Source: Catalinimonas alkaloidigena (GTDB lineage: Bacteria > Bacteroidota > Bacteroidia > Cytophagales > Flexibacteraceae). From it: a DNA stretch of 64,000 nt. A program made the translations under genes and the position numbers. This document shows, piece by piece, positions 44,652 to 52,827 of the stretch; position 1 is the stretch's first letter, and each line of letters starts with the position of its first letter. The stretch covers positions 248,001 through 312,000 of the forward strand of contig NZ_FNFO01000001.1 of NCBI RefSeq assembly GCF_900100765.1, written 5' to 3'. The notes beneath the pieces are model-generated. The model worked only from the letters and a program-made list of their open reading frames with translations, had not been told where the DNA came from and searched no databases.

Positions 44652-45392
44652 ATGACCTTGTACGAACGATACCTTCACGGCGAAACCAGGCAGGTGTATG
44701 ACGAAATTCTCGACTTAGGAGAAAACGCCTTTGAGTCCGACACGTTGGCCTACATGGATCGGGTTTTCTCAGAAATGTTCAGGCGTGTAGCGCATAACCT
44801 GAAGGTGATTCGACAGAAGTTGGCGCATCTCGGGTACCAGCTTCATCGCGAGCGTGCTGCAACGTACGAGCGTCCTCTGGTGGAACCTTTTCCCGCTACG
44901 GAATCGCTGTTGCAAACGCTTGATGAGGCCGTTCGCCCCTACGGATATGTGCCGCGTTCGCTGCACCATTTCTACCGGGCGGTAGGGGGCGTGAACCTGG
45001 CCTGGGATTACCAGCGCTTCCCCACGCTGCTGTGGGAGCGTACTGACCCGGTGCAGATCGCAAGCCTGGATGCGTTGGTCGAAGAAGTGACGGATGATTA
45101 CTGGGAAGCATCGACCCGTGAAGCCGTGGCAATGGAGGAAAGGGCTTGCCTGGAACTTGCGGCCGATGTGTACCACAAGGATAATGTGAGCGGTGGTTCT
45201 GCGTATGCGCTGGAAATTACTTCAATGCCGAGTATGGACAGCTTTTTCCGCCATGAGCCTCACGAGACGACCTTTGTCAACTACTTGCGACTGAGTTTTA
45301 AGGCATGTGGTTTCCCCGGTATGCAGGGGAGGCAAGACGAAACGTATCAGCGATTCTGCCAGAAGGTAAGGCCACAACTACTGGAGATTTGA
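44652..45392 (+). CDS. Hypothetical protein, weak SMI1/KNR4 (SUKH)-like middle region
   Basis: The 246-residue protein has no signal peptide or TM. A stretch at about residues 78-160 (ESLLQTLDEAVRPYGYVPRSL, HHFYRAVGGVNLAW and the acidic DDYWEAS) resembles SUKH-fold proteins, where a proline-leucine turn precedes a F/Y-rich helix and an xGG loop. SUKH proteins often act as immunity partners of contact-dependent toxins, but no toxin is in view. The similarity is weak and is my reading, not a search. Base composition is nearer to the genome average than the gene two positions downstream. It could be the first gene of a short accessory cluster. Confidence 0.6.
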   Translation: MTLYERYLHGETRQVYDEILDLGENAFESDTLAYMDRVFSEMFRRVAHNLKVIRQKLAHLGYQLHRERAATYERPLVEPFPATESLLQTLDEAVRPYGYVPRSLHHFYRAVGGVNLAWDYQRFPTLLWERTDPVQIASLDALVEEVTDDYWEASTREAVAMEERACLELAADVYHKDNVSGGSAYALEITSMPSMDSFFRHEPHETTFVNYLRLSFKACGFPGMQGRQDETYQRFCQKVRPQLLEI

Positions 45393-45439
45393 TCGTTGTA
45401 CAAAGCGAATGCTCTTGACGATCCATCCGTTTGGGATCT

Positions 45440-45757
45440 ATGGAGAACAAGATTACATCTTACTACAGGATGGCGATCTACAGCTATCTCGCTCCTTTTG
45501 TATTGCTTGGTCTCTATATGCTCGACAGTGCTAACCGTCGAACTAACGGACATGGTTTTCTTTGTCTTCTTCATGATGAGTTTACTACCGTTCGGGTGTG
45601 TCGGCTTGGTTTTCACCGTACGCGGCCTCCGGTTAGCGTTCCAGTTGAGGGATCCCCTCAAAAAAGATACGGTTATGCCAACCTGGTCATGTGGAAAGAG
45701 TCAAGCAATTTTATAATTAGAGAAGATCAAAAAAACTATATTATTTTAGCGAAATGA
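45440..45757 (+). pseudogene. Probable frameshifted small membrane protein
   Basis: An ATG at 45440 begins MENKITSYYRMAIYSYLAPF, which reads as a charged start and a TM. After about 30 codons this frame turns into Arg/His/Pro-rich sequence of low plausibility, while the frame one base over gives TDMVFFVFFMMSLLPFGCVG, a good TM, followed by RGLRLAFQLRDPLKKD. The first frame becomes plausible again at its end (MWKESSNFIIREDQKNYIIL), just before the next start codon with which it overlaps. The simplest reading is one small two-TM protein with two compensating frameshifts, or a sequence error. Other possibilities are two overlapping frames or no gene at all. Confidence 0.4.
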
Positions 45758-46725
45758 GGGTTGTGATTTCGTCGGATCATGTAGATAGCCAAGGAGATCT
45801 TATTACAAAACAAGGTCTCGAATCGGCAGCTGACATAATAAATGGTGATCGTAAAGTTCGCTATAGTGTAGAGCATATGACTGGATTACCACCATTAGGT
45901 AAGATAGTTAATGCAGAGGTTATTGAATCGGAAGGACATCATTACTTAACAGTAGAGATGCTAAAGTATGATGTTTATGAAGAGATCGAATGGGATAAGG
46001 ATTTGGTAAAGGCTAGCTGTTCAAGTAATGACCAACCACTGAACGAGCCCGATTTTGATATTTCTTCACAAATAAAAGTCAGTCTAGATGAAGCAAACTT
46101 TGAAACTCGTGCTGATTTTGAAGAATATATTCAGGTCCTGAAGCAAAGTAATTTAGATATCGAAACAGAATCATTTTTAAGAAAGTCTATTTTCAACGAC
46201 CCTGAGATTATTGTAAAGATTGCAGAGTACTACTTTATTTATAAGTTTTTGAGATCTGCCCTTGATAAAACGGTAAATAAGATTTCAGATCAATTATCAG
46301 ACAAGTTTGCTGAAGACACAATAAAGCTTTATGACTTTATAAGGCAATCAGTAAAAGAATTACTGGTAAAAGCTATTCCTAAAAATCGTCCAATCAGTTA
46401 TGTAATAAAGATTTCTGGTAACCCAGAGGTGGAACTATTCGCCAGTATAAAAGAACCTGATTTACTTATGAAGGCGCTAGAATTTGATGAACTCACAAAT
46501 TTGAAGCACAAAATAACGGAGATAAAAAACAAGATTGTCTTTGAAAAAATACAATTTGTGTTGACTAAGACAGGAAAATGGGAATTTAATTTTCTTCTAA
46601 CTAACAAAGGTGAAGCCGTAGGCCGAAAATCTTCTTTTAGAAAAAGAGATAGAATGCTTGAACTCGTTATCGATAAAACAACACCCCGGCTTCCTCATGA
46701 TGACGCAAATGGGGGATTTGGTTAA
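45754..46725 (+). CDS. AT-rich orphan protein with possible S78 prohead-protease-like N-terminus
   Basis: The 323-residue protein is encoded in visibly AT-rich DNA, unlike all neighbours, with codons such as AAA, ATA and TTA in high use, a sign of transfer. The first 100 residues (SSDHVDSQGDLITKQGLES, YSVEHMTGLPPLGKIVNAEV and VKASCSSNDQP) loosely resemble the HK97 prohead-protease fold, in which a His in such a position and a later Ser are catalytic; this is a guess. The rest is helical and charged (FIRQSVKELLVKAIPKN, LTNLKHKITEIKNKIVFEK) with a beta-rich end. There is no signal peptide or TM. I do not recognise the family. It starts 4 bp inside the frame of the preceding membrane-protein remnant. 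Confidence 0.75.
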   Translation: MRVVISSDHVDSQGDLITKQGLESAADIINGDRKVRYSVEHMTGLPPLGKIVNAEVIESEGHHYLTVEMLKYDVYEEIEWDKDLVKASCSSNDQPLNEPDFDISSQIKVSLDEANFETRADFEEYIQVLKQSNLDIETESFLRKSIFNDPEIIVKIAEYYFIYKFLRSALDKTVNKISDQLSDKFAEDTIKLYDFIRQSVKELLVKAIPKNRPISYVIKISGNPEVELFASIKEPDLLMKALEFDELTNLKHKITEIKNKIVFEKIQFVLTKTGKWEFNFLLTNKGEAVGRKSSFRKRDRMLELVIDKTTPRLPHDDANGGFG

Positions 46726-46738
46726 ATGTGGTTAAATG
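46719..46738. repeat. Tandem 10-bp repeat at the end of the AT-rich gene
   Basis: TGGTTAAATG occurs twice without a gap; the first copy contains the TAA stop codon of the AT-rich gene. It may mark an insertion junction or be chance. Confidence 0.35.
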
Positions 46739-46867
46739 CCCTATGCACAGGCCTTTCACCTCTTCAGACTGGACGTGGGGCGTTTGCGTTTGCTTGTGTT
46801 TGCCTGCGTAAATGCGTAATTACGTCGTACCGACGGAGTGTTTTTCCGGTCCCGTTAAGGTTGTGAA

Positions 46868-47449
46868 ATGACGGAGCAAAGAATTCTGGACTACATTACG
46901 AAGTACATACCGCTGACCGAAGAGGAGAAAGCCGCGGTGCTGAAAGAGACGCCCTACAAAACCTTCTCTAAAGGGACGCATGTGCTGCGGCAGGGCCAGG
47001 TTTCCAGAGAATGCTATTTTGTTGTTCAGGGGCTGGTGAGGCAGTATGAACTTGTCGACGGCGAAGAAAAAACGACGTACTTCTATTCTGAAGGAGAGGC
47101 CATTGTGGCCTTTGACAGCGCTTCTAAAAAAGTACCCTGTCTGTTCAATTGGGTCTGCGAAGAAGAAACCATGCTGGTGATCGGGCGGCTGGATCAGATC
47201 GACGAAGCATACGCCAGAAATCCTAAGTTGGAGAAAATGTCGGGTCTTTTTATTCGTGCGGAGTTTGGGAAGTACCAGAATTTGAGTGCCACGTTCATCA
47301 CGTTGACGCCCGAGCAACGCTACGTGCAACTGCTGGAGCAACGCCCCGACCTCATCCACCGCGTGCCGCAGTACCACGTGGCGAGCTATCTGGGGATCAA
47401 ACCCGAAACCCTGAGCCGCATTCGCAAACGCATTGCTCAAAAAAACTAG
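46868..47449 (+). CDS. Crp/Fnr-family transcriptional regulator
   Basis: The 193-residue protein has a cyclic-nucleotide-binding-like domain (residues 20-120; FSKGTHVLRQGQVSRECYFVVQGLVRQYEL) and a C-terminal winged helix with the recognition helix IKPETLSRIRKRI. The E-x-x-S-R pattern in it is the same as in E. coli Fnr, where these residues read TTGAT half-sites. There is no N-terminal Cys cluster, so it is not an Fe-S oxygen sensor of Fnr type; the ligand is unknown. It is convergent with the DUF4386 gene (4 bp between stops), whose upstream region has an Fnr-type box, making that gene a likely target. Confidence 0.9.
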   Translation: MTEQRILDYITKYIPLTEEEKAAVLKETPYKTFSKGTHVLRQGQVSRECYFVVQGLVRQYELVDGEEKTTYFYSEGEAIVAFDSASKKVPCLFNWVCEEETMLVIGRLDQIDEAYARNPKLEKMSGLFIRAEFGKYQNLSATFITLTPEQRYVQLLEQRPDLIHRVPQYHVASYLGIKPETLSRIRKRIAQKN

Positions 47450-47453
47450 TTTT

Positions 47454-48188
47454 TCAACCGGGCAAGAGAGTGGCCATTCTTTTGCGTTTCACCCAGAGCC
47501 AACCGCCCAGCGACAACTCGGCGAACGTCATGGGAATGATAAAGAGTACGATGATGACGGTTTGGACCACAGTAGCCTCAGGGGTGAACAAAAGTGCAAG
47601 GCTGTTCAGGCCGTAGCCGATCCCCGCCGCGAAAAGCACCCACACCACCACCCTGGGCATTTCTGGCACGTTGCGTAGCAACCAGCCCAGGAGAATCAGG
47701 TGCAAACCAAAGAAGATCAGCCCGAGGGCAAAGCCCATGTGTTGCAGCTTCAGGAACTGCATTGCCGTATGGGCGACTTGCAGGTCGACCGTCTCGGTCG
47801 GTGCGGCAGCGTACAGGTCCCTGGCCAGGATCAATCCGACCAAAGCAACCCCTTGGAAGGCCGCATAAAGAAGACGCAAACTCGTCATCAGGAGGGCGAC
47901 AAACCGATGAAGGGTGACGAAAAGGGTGCAAAACGCCACCGACAGCACCACATCCAGAAATGTGATGACGACAAACGCGAAAATGCCTGCGCTGAATAGG
48001 CCCAGGGCAGGCCGAAGGGTCGTGTAGGTAGCCACCGGATCGTTCCAGTGAATCAGCGAGGCCCGCACCCTGAATTCTGCAAAGAGGCCCAGTGCAAACA
48101 TTAGGACAAGGCTGATGCCGACGATGGTAATGAGCTGTACTTGCCCGACCTGGCGTTCGGGGCGGGTCATAACGTGGATGGTGTCCAT
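47454..48188 (-). CDS. DUF4386-family membrane protein
   Basis: The 244-residue protein has seven or so hydrophobic segments separated by short loops, with little charge. LITIVGISLVLMFALGLFAEF, LFSAGIFAFVVITFLDVVLS, LHRFVALLMTSLRLLYAAFQ and LQHMGFALGLIFFGLHLILLG fit the DUF4386 family; HxxFxLGLIFFGLHL-type signatures are typical there. No function is established for the family. Its neighbour is a Crp/Fnr regulator in convergent orientation, and a TTGA-n6-TCAA box lies about 50 bp before its start codon. Confidence 0.85.
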   Translation of the reverse strand: MDTIHVMTRPERQVGQVQLITIVGISLVLMFALGLFAEFRVRASLIHWNDPVATYTTLRPALGLFSAGIFAFVVITFLDVVLSVAFCTLFVTLHRFVALLMTSLRLLYAAFQGVALVGLILARDLYAAAPTETVDLQVAHTAMQFLKLQHMGFALGLIFFGLHLILLGWLLRNVPEMPRVVVWVLFAAGIGYGLNSLALLFTPEATVVQTVIIVLFIIPMTFAELSLGGWLWVKRKRMATLLPG

Positions 48189-48236
48189 ATTCGGTTTTGT
48201 TTGGAGGCAAGTTGGCCTCGCAATGCCGGCATGTCA

Positions 48237-48250
48237 TTGACTTAAATCAA
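48237..48250 (-). promoter_or_regulatory. Fnr/Crp-type box upstream of the DUF4386 gene
   Basis: Plus strand TTGACTTAAATCAA, minus strand TTGATTTAAGTCAA. It fits the Fnr consensus TTGAT-n4-ATCAA with one mismatch. It lies 49 bp before the DUF4386 start codon at 48188, and a Crp/Fnr regulator with a matching recognition helix is encoded next door. Confidence 0.6.
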
Positions 48251-48366
48251 GAACGGGACGGCCGGTCAAAACCAGAAGAACACGAGAAGCAGCGAGGGGT
48301 GCAGGTCCGGTTGCGTATGTTGTGCAGGTCATCAGAAGCTGACCGCTGTTCTGGGGCTGCCCCACT

Positions 48367-48409
48367 AAAAACCCCCCCCTTCCTCGTAATGACGAAAGCG
48401 GGGGTTTTT
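48367..48409 (-). terminator. Terminator of the lysS transcript
   Basis: Read leftward after the lysS stop codon, AAAAACCCCCGC and GGGGGGGGTTTTT form a strong stem with a T-run. The A-rich left arm would let it work in both directions. Confidence 0.8.
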
Positions 48410-48428
48410 CTTTGACTCTATTTATAAT

Positions 48429-50177
48429 CTACGCCAAGGCGCCGGCCTTTTCGACCCAGCCTTTCACCTCGTCGAGGGTGGGCATGGAGAGGTCGAGTTT
48501 GAGTTTTTTGCGCTTGCCGCCCAGTTCGTTGAACAGCTTGTTCGGGTTTGCGTCGCGGAAGGCGTCCAGGTTGGCGAAGTTCATCTGCTGCAAGACGGGA
48601 ATCCAGCCCTCGGGCACCCCCAGTTCCTTAAACTGTTCGGGCGTCACCACGTCGGGGCGTTTTTCCGGCTTCATCTGCGGGAAGAAGAGCACGTCCTGAA
48701 TCGAGTGCTGGTTGGTCATGATCATCGACAGGCGGTCGATCCCGATGCCCAGCCCGGCCGTCGGCGGCATGCCGTATTCCAGCGCGCGCAGAAAATCCTC
48801 GTCCAGCACCATCGCTTCCTCGTCGCCGCGGCGGCCGAGTTCGAGTTGCTCTTCGAAGCGCTTCCGCTGGTCGATGGGGTCGTTCAGTTCCGAGAACGCG
48901 TTGCAAATTTCCTTGCCGTTGCAGATCGCCTCGAAGCGTTCCACCAGCCCTTCCTTGCTGCGGTGGCGCTTGGCGAGCGGCGACATCTCGACCGGGTAGT
49001 CGGTGATGAACGTCGGTTGAATCAGGTGCGGCTCGCACTTCTCCCCGAAAATCTCGTCGATCAGCTTGCCTTTGCCCATCGTCTCGTCGACGGGCACTTC
49101 CAGCTTCTGCGCGGTCGCGCGAAGGGCCGCTTCGTCCATTTCCGAAATGTCGATGCCCGTGAAGTGCTCAATGGCCTCGAACATGGTGTAGCGCTGCCAG
49201 GGCCGCTGGAAATTGATGACGTTTTCGCCGACTTTTACCTCGGTGGTGCCGTGCAGGTCCATCGCCACCTTCTCCACCATCTCTTCCACGAGGTCCATCA
49301 TCCAGGCGTAGTCCTTGTAGGCCACGTACAGTTCCACCTGCGTAAATTCCGGGTTGTGGAAGCGGCTCATGCCCTCGTTGCGGAAATCTTTCGAAAACTC
49401 GTATACACCGTCGAAGCCCCCGACAATCAGGCGCTTGAGGTAGAGTTCGTTGGCGATGCGCAGGTAGAGCGTGGTGTCGAGCGTGTTGTGGTGCGTCTTG
49501 AAAGGCCGCGCCGCCGCCCCGCCGTAAATGGGTTGCAGGATGGGCGTTTCGACCTCCAGGTAGCCGTGTTCGTTCAGGTAATTGCGCATCGACTGCACCA
49601 GCTGAGTCCGCTTGCGGAACACGTCGCGCACGTGCGGATTCACAATCAGGTCCACGTACCGCTGGCGGTAGCGCAGTTCCGGATCGGCAAAGGCGTCGTA
49701 TTCCTTAAGCACGTTGCCCTCGGCGTCTTCCTCGCGTTTCACGACCGGCAGCGGGCGCAGCGATTTGGTCAGCACCTTCAGCGACGTGACGTGGATGGAG
49801 ATTTCGCCGGTCTGCGTGGTGAAGACGTAGCCCTTGATGCCGATGATGTCGCCGATGTCGAGCATCTTCTTGAACACCGTGTTGTAGAGCGTCTTGTCGT
49901 CGCCGGGGCAGATGTCGTCGCGCCGCACGTAAATCTGGATGCGGTCGGTCGCGTCCTGAATTTCGGCAAACGATGCGCTGCCCATGATGCGGCGGCTCAT
50001 CAGCCGCCCGGCAATCGAGATGCTTTTGTAATCGGTTTTGCGGCGCTCGTAGTTGCGGTGGATGTCCTCGGCCGTGACGTTGACGTCAAACAAATCGGCC
50101 GGGTAGGGGTCGATCCCCAGTTTCATCAGTTCCTCGCGCTCGTGGCGACGGCGTATTTCCTGTTCGCTTAAGGACAT
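48429..50177 (-). CDS. lysS: Lysyl-tRNA synthetase, class II
   Basis: The 582-residue enzyme has an N-terminal OB-fold for anticodon binding ([22 protein letters not shown]) and the class II catalytic core: motif 2 [18 protein letters not shown] and motif 3 [11 protein letters not shown]. It charges tRNA-Lys. It carries about 70 extra C-terminal residues after motif 3 ([20 protein letters not shown] to VEKAGALA), a tail seen in Bacteroidota LysS. It is a single-gene unit with a TAGCTTTG -7 box about 80 bp upstream and a strong terminator. Confidence 0.97.
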   Translation of the reverse strand: MSLSEQEIRRRHEREELMKLGIDPYPADLFDVNVTAEDIHRNYERRKTDYKSISIAGRLMSRRIMGSASFAEIQDATDRIQIYVRRDDICPGDDKTLYNTVFKKMLDIGDIIGIKGYVFTTQTGEISIHVTSLKVLTKSLRPLPVVKREEDAEGNVLKEYDAFADPELRYRQRYVDLIVNPHVRDVFRKRTQLVQSMRNYLNEHGYLEVETPILQPIYGGAAARPFKTHHNTLDTTLYLRIANELYLKRLIVGGFDGVYEFSKDFRNEGMSRFHNPEFTQVELYVAYKDYAWMMDLVEEMVEKVAMDLHGTTEVKVGENVINFQRPWQRYTMFEAIEHFTGIDISEMDEAALRATAQKLEVPVDETMGKGKLIDEIFGEKCEPHLIQPTFITDYPVEMSPLAKRHRSKEGLVERFEAICNGKEICNAFSELNDPIDQRKRFEEQLELGRRGDEEAMVLDEDFLRALEYGMPPTAGLGIGIDRLSMIMTNQHSIQDVLFFPQMKPEKRPDVVTPEQFKELGVPEGWIPVLQQMNFANLDAFRDANPNKLFNELGGKRKKLKLDLSMPTLDEVKGWVEKAGALA

Positions 50178-50255
50178 GGAAGTGGTACAATTTCAGGTGG
50201 AACGGTCTTTTTAAGAATTTCTACGGAAAAAAGACCGTGTATGATCAATAAGCTG

Positions 50256-50263
50256 CAAAGCTA
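50256..50263 (-). promoter_or_regulatory. -7 box of lysS
   Basis: Read leftward, TAGCTTTG matches TAnnTTTG and lies 79 bp before the lysS start codon. The same octamer precedes topA. Confidence 0.45.
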
Positions 50264-50359
50264 CGCAGAGGTTTGAAAAAAGTCGGAAAAAATGGGGGCG
50301 GGGGGGATCGGTCACACGTTGCAGGTCGCAGGTTCGGTTGCGTTGCCTTCTAAAAGCGA

Positions 50360-51061
50360 TTAGTCGATTTCATCATTTAGAAGCTGTTCCAGCACTTCGC
50401 GGTTGCGGAGTTGCGGATGCCATTTCGTGACCACGCCGTAGCTGAAAAATCCACTGGCCATTCGGGTGCTGTCGGCAATCAGGTTTTCCACGTTGCTGTA
50501 ATAATCACCGAGGGTGCCGTCCTCCCGCCGCATCTGGTAAGTTGCCGCCGGATTGATGTAGGGGTCGGGGAGGTACTTTTCCAGTTGCAGGCGGGCAAAT
50601 TCTACCTCAGAGGGAAGTGCCGTCAGGTCGTAAAGGGGGATCGGACCTTGATGGGTGGTGCAATCGAAACAAACAAGCAGTTGGTCACCTTGCTGAAGGG
50701 AATAAGAGACCGGAATCTCTAGCCCTACCAGCGATTCAAATCCCCCCATATCCAGAAAGACCAACGTATCGCCCTCCGCAGTAGCCACTACCATAGCGGT
50801 CGTCAGGTAGTCGCTCGGCATGATGAGTTCTTCCTGCACAGAGAGTACTTGACCTTGTGTGGAAATCCGTTGAGGAGAAGGCTCTTCCTCTGTCTCGGGT
50901 GCGGCAGCTGCGATAGTGCGGGTAGACTCTTCAGAAACCGAAGGTGGAAGTATAGAAAGGGCTTTGATCGTATCAGCGCCACTTTCCTCAGAAAGCGTGC
51001 TGGTCTTTCCGCAGGAGAGCAACAGCAACGTTGATACAAGAAAAATAACGTTTCGCTTCAT
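50360..51061 (-). CDS. Hypothetical lipoprotein
   Basis: The 233-residue protein has a lipoprotein signal (MKRNVIFLVSTLLLLSC). A Ser/Glu/Thr-rich linker follows (residues 25-70), then a beta-rich region with an ASTxxA-like strand set: TQGQVLSVQEELIMPSDYLT, VVATAEGDTLVFLDMGGFE and LQQGDQLLVCFDCTTHQGPI. The C-terminal 70 residues are charged and probably helical. I do not recognise the family. The ATG at 51061 starts the signal peptide. It lies between lysS and the proline dehydrogenase gene without a shared operon signal. Confidence 0.75.
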   Translation of the reverse strand: MKRNVIFLVSTLLLLSCGKTSTLSEESGADTIKALSILPPSVSEESTRTIAAAAPETEEEPSPQRISTQGQVLSVQEELIMPSDYLTTAMVVATAEGDTLVFLDMGGFESLVGLEIPVSYSLQQGDQLLVCFDCTTHQGPIPLYDLTALPSEVEFARLQLEKYLPDPYINPAATYQMRREDGTLGDYYSNVENLIADSTRMASGFFSYGVVTKWHPQLRNREVLEQLLNDEID

Positions 51062-51133
51062 CAAGCTAACAGGATAGCGCACTACGCAATACCGACAATT
51101 TTACGGAAAGTTTCGCGCGCTCAAGTGCACTAG

Positions 51134-52348
51134 CTATGCCTGAGCTTTCCGCCTCGCCAGTTCGCGTTGGATGAGGGTAAACTCCCGGCTGCTTTGGCCC
51201 GCTACGGACGTATTCTCGTCGGCGCGACGGATCAGGTACGGAATCACGGCCTGGACCGGACCGTAGGGCACATACTTGGCGACGTTGTAGCCAGCGTGGG
51301 CCAGGTTGTACGAGATGTTGTCGCCCATGCCGTAGAGTTGGGCGAACCAGACGCGCGGATCGTTCGGCGCGATGCCGTGCTTTTCCATCGCCGCGGCGAG
51401 GTAGTAGCAGCTGTACTCGTTGTGCGTCCCGGCGCAGAGCGAGATGCGTTGTTTCTCGTTCAGGCAGAACAGAAGCCCTTTGTGGTAATCGTGATCGGTC
51501 GCCTCTTTGCTGGGCTGAATCGGGTCGGGGTAGCCTTTGCGTTCGGCGCGGTCGCGTTCCTTTTCCATGTAGGCACCGCGCACCAGCTTCGCGCCAAGGT
51601 AATAATGGTGCATCACGGCCTGGTGGTGCGCCCGGCGGAGTTTGGCCAGACCGGCCTTGGTATAAAGCTGGAAGGTGTTGTAAACCAGGGCGCGCTCCTG
51701 GTTGTATTTCCGCATCATGGCGTAGGCCACCTCGTCGATGACGTCCTGAATCCAGGTTTCTTCTCCGTCGATAAAGACCGGTACGCCGTTGGCGTGGGCC
51801 GTACGGCAAATCCGGTCTACGCGCGCTTCCACCCGTTGCCACGCTTCCTGTTCCTTGGCCGAAAGGGGCTCGCCCGCTTGTTTCTTTTTCAGCAACAGAA
51901 ACGACGCCACGCCCGTCATTTTAAAGACCGTAAACGGTAGATTCGGGGTAGTTGCCGCTTTCTCGATTGTGGCGATGGTTTCGCGGGTCGTCTGTTCGAA
52001 TCCCTGTTCCGTCTTTTCGCCTTCGACCGAATAATCGAGGATGGTCCCGATGCCGTACTGCGCCAGGCTTTGAATGGTATGCTCACAGTCGGCGATGGTT
52101 TCGCCGCCCACAAAGTGGTCGAAAATGGTGGCCTTTACCAGTCCTTTCACTGGCAGGTGCCAACGCAGCGCCCGTTGCAAAATGCCCGTCCCGAGGTCGG
52201 TAAGCCAGGGTTGATTTATGGCCGCAAACAGCCAGTAGGTCCGTCGCAACTCACGGTCGGATTTGGACGAAAACGCGATCGACGTATCGTCGAACGAGAG
52301 GGGCGGCGCGGGGAGAGCGGGCTCCGGTTGCGCAAGCGGATTCTGCAT
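51134..52348 (-). CDS. Proline dehydrogenase
   Basis: The 404-residue protein is a monofunctional PRODH barrel: FIDGEETWIQDVIDEVAYAM, VYNTFQLYTKAGLAKLRRAH, GAKLVRGAYMEKERDRAE (typical R-G-A-Y-x-E-K of the proline/FAD site) and LCAGTHNEYSCYYLA. It oxidises proline to pyrroline-5-carboxylate with FAD and feeds electrons to the quinone pool at the inner membrane. The aldehyde dehydrogenase partner is not in this window. A TAACTTTG -7 box lies 25 bp upstream. A longer N-terminus than in Gram-positive PRODH is normal for Bacteroidota. Confidence 0.93.
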   Translation of the reverse strand: MQNPLAQPEPALPAPPLSFDDTSIAFSSKSDRELRRTYWLFAAINQPWLTDLGTGILQRALRWHLPVKGLVKATIFDHFVGGETIADCEHTIQSLAQYGIGTILDYSVEGEKTEQGFEQTTRETIATIEKAATTPNLPFTVFKMTGVASFLLLKKKQAGEPLSAKEQEAWQRVEARVDRICRTAHANGVPVFIDGEETWIQDVIDEVAYAMMRKYNQERALVYNTFQLYTKAGLAKLRRAHHQAVMHHYYLGAKLVRGAYMEKERDRAERKGYPDPIQPSKEATDHDYHKGLLFCLNEKQRISLCAGTHNEYSCYYLAAAMEKHGIAPNDPRVWFAQLYGMGDNISYNLAHAGYNVAKYVPYGPVQAVIPYLIRRADENTSVAGQSSREFTLIQRELARRKAQA

Positions 52349-52373
52349 ACGTGTATAACCGCAAAGCGGCGCG

Positions 52374-52381
52374 CAAAGTTA
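52374..52381 (-). promoter_or_regulatory. -7 box of the proline dehydrogenase gene
   Basis: Read leftward, TAACTTTG matches TAnnTTTG and lies 25 bp before the start codon at 52348. Confidence 0.55.
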
Positions 52382-52518
52382 GCGGAGCGCGCGCATTATT
52401 CCGTCACAACGGGCCGTGGCAGGTATACTATTTTGGAGCTGATCAACTTTCTGATGGGTGATAGAAGCCAACGTCCGACTCCTGGTGCTGAGGCGATGAT
52501 TGGCTTGCTTCTCTTGCC

Positions 52519-52593
52519 TGTCATGCTGAAAGCCTCTCTTTGGCTTTGAAGATAAATAGGCTTGACGGGTTGGAAGAGGCTTTCAGCATGACA
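52519..52593. repeat. REP-like palindromic element with 19-bp perfect arms
   Basis: TGTCATGCTGAAAGCCTCT (52519-52537) is exactly complementary to AGAGGCTTTCAGCATGACA (52575-52593), with a 37-base loop. Its length and TGTCAT end resemble the elements at 26486 and 42311, but the inner sequence is different, so it belongs to a second subfamily. Confidence 0.8.
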
Positions 52594-52827
52594 TCAACGT
52601 TGAATCTCTTCTACCGCAAGCTTGAAGCCGCGCCGCGCAGGCTTGCGGGTAAAATCGTGCATGCCTTCGTAGCACAGTTTTCAACATGCGTACGTTGAAA
52701 ACCGGGTCGAGGACGCCTAGTCGCGTAAACGTGCAATATTTCCTACCACAAACGGTCCGTTGTGGCGGTTACGCTTTGCTGCGCGCCGCTAACGCGCCGT
52801 AGAGACGACAAGACGTAGGCATTCGAC

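Larger units (their letters stand above)
52349..52827. other. Intergenic region between proline dehydrogenase and thrA genes
   Basis: This 479-bp region has no supported gene. It contains the PRODH -7 box (52374-52381) and a long perfect inverted repeat (52519-52593). The rest (52594-52827) shows nothing that I can name. Confidence 0.6.

Noticed and set aside
50178-50359. Lysine riboswitch or T-box before lysS
   Set aside because: The 80-base leader is too short and lacks the conserved elements; T-boxes are not expected in Bacteroidota.
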